Positions 22,132 through 27,051 of a stretch of 27,051 nucleotides of DNA are shown one piece after another. The DNA comes from JAZKSG01 sp036626215 (lineage in GTDB: Archaea > Thermoplasmatota > E2 > DHVEG-1): the NCBI GenBank assembly GCA_036626215.1, contig JAZKSG010000019.1, positions 1 through 27,051 on the forward strand. Reading direction: 5' to 3'. The notes beneath the pieces were generated by a model. It saw nothing but the letters and a program-made list of their open reading frames with translations, ran no database searches and was not told the origin of the DNA. A program made the translations under genes and the position numbers. Position 1 is the stretch's first letter; each line of letters starts with the position of its first letter.

Positions 22132-24387
22132 ATGCTTGTTAGATCTTTATCAAAAGCGTTGGTGGGAAAACCAAAGTTAATCCTGCTTCTTTTTGTCGTT
22201 ATAGTTGCTTTGCTTGGCTCTCAGATTCCACATATTTATATGGAATCTGATTTTGCAGGTTATCTCCCTCAGGATAATTCTCGTATTCAACTATGGGAAG
22301 AAATAGATAAAGAATTCAACATCGGCTCCTCTATAATCATAATTGTCAATCAAACCAATAGATACAAATCTGTTACTCATCCTGACGTAATTGAGGAGAT
22401 GTATTATGTTGAAGATCAGATTAATCCATTTCCTGATGATAGAGATGATGTGGTGAGAGTCAGAAGTTTTGCTTCTATGGTATGGGATTATAATGAAGGT
22501 AAACCTGAAAGTGAAGATGAAGTTTACAATATAATGGGTAAACTTTCAGCTGTTAAATCGATGGAAAACGTCCTTTATACTAGTGATTATCAACATGCGG
22601 TGATGATAGTTCAACTGTCTCCTGATGCTGATTTCGAGGAGGTTTTATCACGAACGGAAACAGCGGTTGAAAACGAAGGTAATGATGAAACTAGTATGAC
22701 TATAACTGGTACAGCTGCTATGCAGAAAGCTATCCAGGAGGATAGCATGAAAAATCTACGTTTGATGTTCCCTATTTCACTTTTGTTAGTTGCGATTGTT
22801 ATAATTCTTTTTTATCGTACTCCGAAGGGCGTAATCATAGCTTTTCTTCCTCCTGCCTCTGCATTGTTGTTGACATTTGGAACAATAGCAGTTGTAACTC
22901 CTAAGCTTACCATTATTTCTGTAGCTATAGTGGCATTGCTAATGGGGTTGGGTGTAGATTATTCGATCCATCTTATAAACCGTTTAGTAGAAGAAAGAGA
23001 TGTTGAGAACCAAGCTACTAGAGTAGAAAAAACTTTAAGTTCTACGGGTAAAGCAGTTCTTTTATCCACAGTTACAACCATGATTGGTTTCGGCTCATTG
23101 ATGATTTCTAGTATGCCGCCGATGGTAACCTTTGGTTTCGGCTGTACAATTGGCATTTTATTTTGTTTTATTTCTGCGATAATAGTTACACCCTGTTTAG
23201 TGACACTTCTTGATTTTAAGAAAAAACCTCGTCTTCCTAAATGGAAAAAATCAGCAAATATAATCATCAAACATAGAAAAAGGATTATGGCTGTCGCAGT
23301 TTTCTTTGTAGTTATGTCTCTAATACTTCTACCACAGGTACAGTCAGATGTAAACTATTTTGAGATGGCACCTGAAGGCATCCCTGAAGTGGAAGGTATT
23401 TTTGAATATTCTGATAAATTTGGAGGAGGAGTAAATTTTAACGCTCTGGTGGTTGAAACCTCGCAGGAAGGTCTATTACAAAATGATACTATCGAAGCGA
23501 TTTATAATCTTGAAAGAAAAATTGAAGAAGAAACTGGTGCAGTTGCTACGTCTGTAGTGGATCCTATAAAGAAAACTACTGATATGATAGACAAGCTGAC
23601 ATCTGAACAAATAAAAAACAGGTTGAACAATTTACAGAATATACTTGAAAACACTACTTTTGAGATACCCTCCCTCCAAAAAACTTTATTTAATCGTTTT
23701 GCACAGGAAAACTTGGTTAAAGAAAACTATTCTAAAACACTGATATTGGTTTCTATACCTGCTGGCAAAAGCATAAAAGAAACAGAGAAAATAGTTGATA
23801 AAATCGATAAGATAGCAGCTAACGCAGATATTCCTCATCATGGAGAAGTTTCTCAACTTACGGGTCAGGATGCTGTAAATGTAGCTGTTAATAACAAATT
23901 AGGTGAAGAACAAACTCGCTCTATGGCAGTAGCTCTTCTCTTTGTTTTAGCAGCATTAATAATAATTTTTAACTCCGCCAAATACGCATTTTTAACTATA
24001 ACTCCTGTAGTTTTTATCCTACTGTGGGAACCAGGTTTCCTTGTAATGTTTAATATCCCTATATCGGTGGTGACGATTTCTATAGCTAGTATAATGATAG
24101 GTATAGGTATAGACTATGGTGTACATCTTACCCAACGTATTAGAGAACAACTGGATGAGGGATATTCTAAAACAGTTGCTACACGTAACGCTATAGAAAA
24201 AACAGGTCTCTCTCTAGTAGAAGCAACTACTACCACTGTAGCTGGTTTATTAGCTATTTATGTGGTAAACATTCCAGCTATGAGAGAGTTTGGAACCGTA
24301 GTTATACTTATGACTATTCTTTCTTGTGTTGCCGCCGTTTTGTTACTCCCCTTTTTCTACAGTTCCAGATTTTTTAAAACAAGATAA
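22132..24387 (+). CDS. RND/MMPL-family (HAE3-type) exporter
   Basis: 751 residues from the ATG at 22132 (a TTG three codons upstream has no support). Twelve membrane helices fall in two related halves: TM1 (PKLILLLFVVIVALLGSQIP), an extracytoplasmic domain, then a cluster of five helices. The halves carry the paired signatures GLGVDYSIHLINRLVEERD (about residues 280-298) and GIGIDYGVHLTQRIREQLDE (about 660-679), which hold the proton-relay Asp of the RND superfamily. The PMVTFGFGCTIGILFCFISA and AMREFGTVVILMTILSCVAA stretches are the matching helices 5-6. Archaeal members of this hydrophobe exporter family are thought to move lipids, hopanoid-like molecules or drugs; substrate unknown. It is divergent from the secreted repeat protein across 564 nt. 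No partner adaptor is encoded. Confidence 0.92.
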   Translation: MLVRSLSKALVGKPKLILLLFVVIVALLGSQIPHIYMESDFAGYLPQDNSRIQLWEEIDKEFNIGSSIIIIVNQTNRYKSVTHPDVIEEMYYVEDQINPFPDDRDDVVRVRSFASMVWDYNEGKPESEDEVYNIMGKLSAVKSMENVLYTSDYQHAVMIVQLSPDADFEEVLSRTETAVENEGNDETSMTITGTAAMQKAIQEDSMKNLRLMFPISLLLVAIVIILFYRTPKGVIIAFLPPASALLLTFGTIAVVTPKLTIISVAIVALLMGLGVDYSIHLINRLVEERDVENQATRVEKTLSSTGKAVLLSTVTTMIGFGSLMISSMPPMVTFGFGCTIGILFCFISAIIVTPCLVTLLDFKKKPRLPKWKKSANIIIKHRKRIMAVAVFFVVMSLILLPQVQSDVNYFEMAPEGIPEVEGIFEYSDKFGGGVNFNALVVETSQEGLLQNDTIEAIYNLERKIEEETGAVATSVVDPIKKTTDMIDKLTSEQIKNRLNNLQNILENTTFEIPSLQKTLFNRFAQENLVKENYSKTLILVSIPAGKSIKETEKIVDKIDKIAANADIPHHGEVSQLTGQDAVNVAVNNKLGEEQTRSMAVALLFVLAALIIIFNSAKYAFLTITPVVFILLWEPGFLVMFNIPISVVTISIASIMIGIGIDYGVHLTQRIREQLDEGYSKTVATRNAIEKTGLSLVEATTTTVAGLLAIYVVNIPAMREFGTVVILMTILSCVAAVLLLPFFYSSRFFKTR

Positions 24388-24394
24388 AAAAAAC

Positions 24395-24703
24395 TTATTT
24401 CTTCCGATGAAAACCTTTAAGGGATTTTATGAAAGGAATATAAAATAAAAAATTTCCAAATAAAACAATGCAGCCCAACAAGAGTTCAATGGTTAGATCA
24501 ATTTGGTTTAACACAAAATCACGGGCATACCAGTCGTATATAAAATAGAAACCTGTGATAAGAGGTAGAGCTAACAGTATAGGGGCAAACAAAAGCTCTG
24601 TTTTAACAATTTTTTTAGCTAACAAACTATCTTCCTTTAGATACTTTGCAGCTTGTTTCTCTTTCCTCTCTTTTTTTTCTTTCATAAAACTAAATTTTTT
24701 CAC
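24395..24703 (-). CDS. Two-TM small membrane protein
   Basis: 102 residues starting with GTG at 24703, overlapping the preceding stop as GTGA, a sign of translational coupling. A very basic N-terminus (MKEKKERKEKQAAKYLKED) is followed by two hydrophobic helices (about LLFAPILLALPLITGFYFIY and LTIELLLGCIVLFGNFLFYI) and a basic end (KSLKGFHRKK). Both charged ends are likely cytoplasmic. I recognise no family. Its position as third gene of the rpiA operon, coupled to the SEC59/DGK1-like gene, suggests a membrane accessory role. Confidence 0.75.
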   Translation of the reverse strand: MKKFSFMKEKKERKEKQAAKYLKEDSLLAKKIVKTELLFAPILLALPLITGFYFIYDWYARDFVLNQIDLTIELLLGCIVLFGNFLFYIPFIKSLKGFHRKK

Positions 24704-25368
24704 CCTGGAAAAATAATTTGTTTAAAAACTATGTCTATATCCATGTATCTTAGAAAAATTATAATCAAAAACAATGTTATGGCAGGCAACATCTGCACCA
24801 TGAAATCATCGTCTATCCACCAATATTTTTTAATTTCACCTAACACTGCAAACCCTCCCCCTAGTATCGAAATTAACAAAGCAACCCACATAACGTTTTG
24901 ATGCCATGTTACTATAAAAAAACTCATACATACAAGGAAACCAACGACGATAGAACTTTTTCTACCTCTTCTGAGACGTGTTTCACCCATAATTGGGTCA
25001 CCTATCGAAGCGCAGAGTATGCAGGGAACTGCTATCTGCTGAGGGAACAACAAAAGTAGAATTAACGCTCCAATCCCAAAAAATAGATAGCTACCAATCC
25101 TAGATTTCTCATAAAATCTCAAACCAAAAAAATGTTCGCTACTTATCACTCCGTTTAGTCTTAAAACTTCTAGAGATAAAGCTAAAGCAACAAACAGTAT
25201 TGGAATCCAAATTTTTATTGTCCCTATCCATCCATCATTGGGTATTACATAAAATATTAGAAAACTCGCTCCGAAAGTATGAAAAACGCGACGGTACCAG
25301 TGTGCATCAAAATCAATAGAATTAATTTTTCTGCGTGTTTCATCCAGACTTTCAACAATCTTATTCAT
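24700..25368 (-). CDS. SEC59/DGK1-like membrane protein (putative polyprenol or lipid kinase)
   Basis: 222 residues with about seven hydrophobic segments. The layout WYRRVFHTFGASFLIFYVIP near 24-43, LEVLRLNG near 66-73 and IGDPIMGETRLRRGRKSS near 122-139 matches the CTP-dependent kinases of the dolichol kinase/DGK1/phytol kinase group (RKxxH, ExxR, GDxxAxxxG with following basic cluster). In archaea such enzymes probably phosphorylate polyprenol or another isoprenoid alcohol; the substrate is inferred from family only, and a phosphatidate cytidylyltransferase relative is the main alternative. It starts 9 nt after rpiA and ends overlapping the two-TM gene, so the three genes form one operon. 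Confidence 0.7.
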   Translation of the reverse strand: MNKIVESLDETRRKINSIDFDAHWYRRVFHTFGASFLIFYVIPNDGWIGTIKIWIPILFVALALSLEVLRLNGVISSEHFFGLRFYEKSRIGSYLFFGIGALILLLLFPQQIAVPCILCASIGDPIMGETRLRRGRKSSIVVGFLVCMSFFIVTWHQNVMWVALLISILGGGFAVLGEIKKYWWIDDDFMVQMLPAITLFLIIIFLRYMDIDIVFKQIIFPG

Positions 25369-25377
25369 AATTTTACT

Positions 25378-26058
25378 TTATTTGGTGAGAGTTGTTATTC
25401 CTTGTTTACCGCCGACTATTGCTACATCGGCAAGATCTACAAATAAACCATTTTCTACTACACCAGGTATACTATTAATTTCTTCCTCCAGTTCTTCTAC
25501 TTCTCTAATTCTACCGAAATCACAATCTATTATATAGTTTCCATTATCGGTGATGTATACTTCATCCATAATGGTTCTTAGCTCTGCTTCACATTCCAAT
25601 TCTTCTAACGCTTTTTTTGTAGCGGTCCAGCCAAATTTGGCAACTTCTACAGGTATAGCAAAATTGAGACCTAATGCCTTTGTAACTTTAGAGTCATCTA
25701 CTACGATAATTTCTTTTTTTGAATGATAAGCAACAATTTTTTCTCTTAGCAGTGCTCCCCCTCCGCCTTTGATAAGATTTAAGTTGGAATCTACTTCATC
25801 AGCTCCATCAATGGTTAAATCTATCTCTGGATTTTCTTTTAGATCTGTCAGAGGGATACCTTCTTTTTTAGCTAATCTTTTTGTAGACATAGATGTAGGG
25901 ATTCCTTTTACGTCAAGGTTTTTCTCTTTTATCATTTCAGCAATCTTTAAAATAGAATATTTTACGGTGCTACCTGTCCCTAATCCAAGTATCATACCTT
26001 CTTCTATCTGTTCAACCGCTTTTTCCCCCGCCAGTTGTTTAAGTTCTTCTTTTTCCAC
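25378..26058 (-). CDS. rpiA: Ribose-5-phosphate isomerase A
   Basis: Interconverts ribose 5-phosphate and ribulose 5-phosphate, feeding nucleotide synthesis. 226 residues with the family loops GLGTGSTV (25-32), DGADEVD (84-90) and the catalytic KGGGGALLREK (97-107, Glu106), and the ending DVAIVGGKQGI. GTG at 26058 is the start; no ATG precedes it. A 29-bp near-palindrome covers 4-32 nt upstream of the start, where transcription should begin, so repression is plausible. It heads an operon with a SEC59/DGK1-like gene and a two-TM gene and is divergent from kptA. Confidence 0.95.
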   Translation of the reverse strand: MEKEELKQLAGEKAVEQIEEGMILGLGTGSTVKYSILKIAEMIKEKNLDVKGIPTSMSTKRLAKKEGIPLTDLKENPEIDLTIDGADEVDSNLNLIKGGGGALLREKIVAYHSKKEIIVVDDSKVTKALGLNFAIPVEVAKFGWTATKKALEELECEAELRTIMDEVYITDNGNYIIDCDFGRIREVEELEEEINSIPGVVENGLFVDLADVAIVGGKQGITTLTK

Positions 26059-26061
26059 TGC

Positions 26062-26090
26062 TAAATCACATTACTGTAATACATGATTTA
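26062..26090. promoter_or_regulatory. Nested palindrome at the rpiA promoter
   Basis: TAAATCA (26062-26068) and TGATTTA (26084-26090) enclose the perfect palindrome ATTACTGTAAT (26070-26080), with a one-base and a three-base gap. It lies over the predicted rpiA transcript start (TATA-like AAGTATAAATT, about 26098-26108 on the minus strand). Location and symmetry point to a repressor site. Confidence 0.6.
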
Positions 26091-26111
26091 GTACAAAAAT
26101 TTATACTTAAT

Positions 26112-26127
26112 ATCTGTTATTACAGAT
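26112..26127. promoter_or_regulatory. Second palindrome at the kptA promoter
   Basis: ATCTGT and ACAGAT pair around TATT at 26112-26127, 13 nt before the kptA ATG. Both this site and the rpiA palindrome contain TATTACAG (on opposite strands), so one factor could bind both. The TATA region at about 26098-26108 lies between the two. Confidence 0.5.
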
Positions 26128-26140
26128 GTTCTGAGGAAAA

Positions 26141-26776
26141 ATGTTAGCCAAATGTAGAGAACACGGATATTACCGAGGCGAAAGATGCCCTATCTGTAAT
26201 AGAGAAGGAAAGTTTTTGATGAATGACCAAGAAATGAGTTCTCTAAGTCGGATTATGGCCGGAGCTCTACGTCATTTTCCTGATAAAATGGGTCTTATGA
26301 TGGATGGCCACGGATGGGTAGATATATCGTCGCTTGTTGAAGCAATTGGAACAGGAAGATCAGGTTTCAACTGGCTTCGCAATTATCATATTGAGGCATT
26401 AGCAGAGACAGATCCTCGCGATCGATATCAGATAGATGGAGGCATGATAAGAGCTACATATGGTCATACTGTAGAGATAGAACTTGATGATTTACCAGAG
26501 GCAGATATAGATGAGTTTTATTATCCGGTGACAGAGGAAGAAGCGGATATAGTCCTTGAAGGTGGTATTCATGCTTCGGATAGAAACAAAGTACATCTAA
26601 GCGGGAGTCGAAAAAAAGCTCTGGAGGCAGGGAAAGTTAGAACAGAAGATCCTTTGATACTAAGGATTGATGGTAAAAAAGCTAAAAAAGACGGCGTGAA
26701 GATATATCATGCAGGTAGAGATGTCTATCTAACCGACGAAGTAGATGCTAAATATATTTCAAAACTAGAAGATTAA
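26141..26776 (+). CDS. kptA: RNA 2'-phosphotransferase KptA/Tpt1
   Basis: Removes an internal 2'-phosphate from RNA by transfer to NAD+, producing ADP-ribose 1'',2''-cyclic phosphate and nicotinamide. 211 residues: an N-terminal zinc knuckle (C5, H8, C16, C19 in CREHGYYRGERCPIC), then the KptA core: LSRIMAGALRHFPDKMGL (36-52), GWVDISSLV, DPRDRYQIDGGMIRATYGHT (91-110) with the conserved Arg and His residues, and the NAD-binding C-terminal part (GGIHASDRNKVHLSGSR, then YHAGRDVYLTDEV). In yeast this finishes tRNA splicing; archaeal RNA ligation does not leave a 2'-phosphate, so its archaeal role is open (possibly RNA or nucleotide ADP-ribosylation chemistry). TGAGG lies just before the ATG. Confidence 0.94.
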   Translation: MLAKCREHGYYRGERCPICNREGKFLMNDQEMSSLSRIMAGALRHFPDKMGLMMDGHGWVDISSLVEAIGTGRSGFNWLRNYHIEALAETDPRDRYQIDGGMIRATYGHTVEIELDDLPEADIDEFYYPVTEEEADIVLEGGIHASDRNKVHLSGSRKKALEAGKVRTEDPLILRIDGKKAKKDGVKIYHAGRDVYLTDEVDAKYISKLED

Positions 26777-26977
26777 TTCTCTAAATTCCTCCACTCTACT
26801 TCTTTATAATTAAAGCTTGAAGGAACGGTAAAGGTGAATCAAAGAATTTTAGTCTCTCTTAACCCTCTCCTGATTAAAAAAACCGCATTTTTTGTTTTAA
26901 ATTGATATTAGCAAAAACTTTAATAAAAAAACTTTTTATCCTTTCTCCCTCGTTAAAAACCATAGTCTTCTATTGTT

Positions 26978-27051
26978 GGGCTTGTAGCTCAGCTAGGTAG
27001 AGCAGCAGGCTCTTAACCTGTTGGCCAGGGGTTCGAATCCCCTCAAGCCCG
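26978..27051 (+). tRNA. tRNA-Lys (anticodon CTT)
   Basis: 74 nt ending exactly at the window edge. Acceptor GGGCTTG pairs with CAAGCCC, D stem GCTC/GAGC, anticodon stem GCAGG/CCTGT around loop CTCTTAA, 5-nt variable loop, T stem AGGGG/CCCCT with loop TTCGAAT; discriminator G, so CCA is not encoded at least up to the edge. Anticodon CTT reads AAG. No intron is seen. The preceding 200 nt after kptA hold only AT-rich sequence. Confidence 0.95.

Noticed and set aside
26777..26977. Possible gene or RNA between kptA and tRNA-Lys
   Set aside because: An AAAGGTGA motif occurs, but no start codon and frame follow it; the rest is simple AT-rich sequence.

Overview
The window is archaeal, AT-rich and densely coded on both strands. 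Archaeal markers are PurP-type purine synthesis, Nep1, FEN1, KptA, DUF357, TATA boxes about 25 nt upstream of inferred transcript starts, tRNAs without an encoded CCA, and a PGF-CTERM surface-sorting signal. The gene set fits a euryarchaeal-grade organism, perhaps Thermoplasmatota-like, but nothing here fixes the lineage. Start codons are often TTG or GTG, and GGAGG motifs usually sit 10-14 nt before the start. No CRISPR array, insertion sequence, integrase or other mobile element was seen; this looks like chromosomal backbone with some lineage-specific small genes.

Layout. 1-3254: end of an XPD/Rad3-type helicase, facing a minus-strand RNA-metabolism run (RNase J-like beta-CASP nuclease, YhaM-like OB+HD protein, Trm112-like zinc protein). 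3255-5846: a gene-poor stretch holding a probable 39-aa gene, then purP-nep1 on plus, then a minus-strand operon of two paralogous mini-proteins, one of them only 56 aa. 5902-9090: a PGF-CTERM beta-helix surface protein, argF, and divergent fen1. 9140-10178: tRNA-Gly(CCC), a DUF4314 gene and pepE, closely packed on minus. 10360-14641: TauE/SafE transporter, sulfotransferase-like protein, PepD-type M20 peptidase, and a DhnA/LsrF-family aldolase. 14748-18881: a stand-alone Lrp/AsnC ligand-binding domain, purF (Fe-S type), a 29-aa lysine-rich mini-gene with its own promoter and ribosome site, a zinc-ribbon protein divergent from a SAM hydrolase, a flavin reductase and a DUF357 protein. 18973-24387: an 864-aa cysteine-rich secreted repeat protein divergent from an RND/MMPL exporter, with a complex intergenic region. 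24395-27051: rpiA, a SEC59/DGK1-like membrane kinase and a two-TM protein as one operon, divergent from kptA through a promoter carrying two palindromes, then tRNA-Lys(CTT).

How the genes connect. purF and purP are the first step and a late step of purine synthesis but lie in separate units. RNase J-like, YhaM-like, Trm112, Nep1, KptA and the tRNAs form a loose RNA-maturation theme. No complete new multi-gene system is evident. The least explained items are the small genes (tandem paralogs at 5437-5846, the 29-aa gene at 16557-16646, the 39-aa gene at 3380-3499), the palindromic divergent promoters at 17191-17264 and 26062-26127, and the large secreted protein with its intergenic region at 21568-22131.
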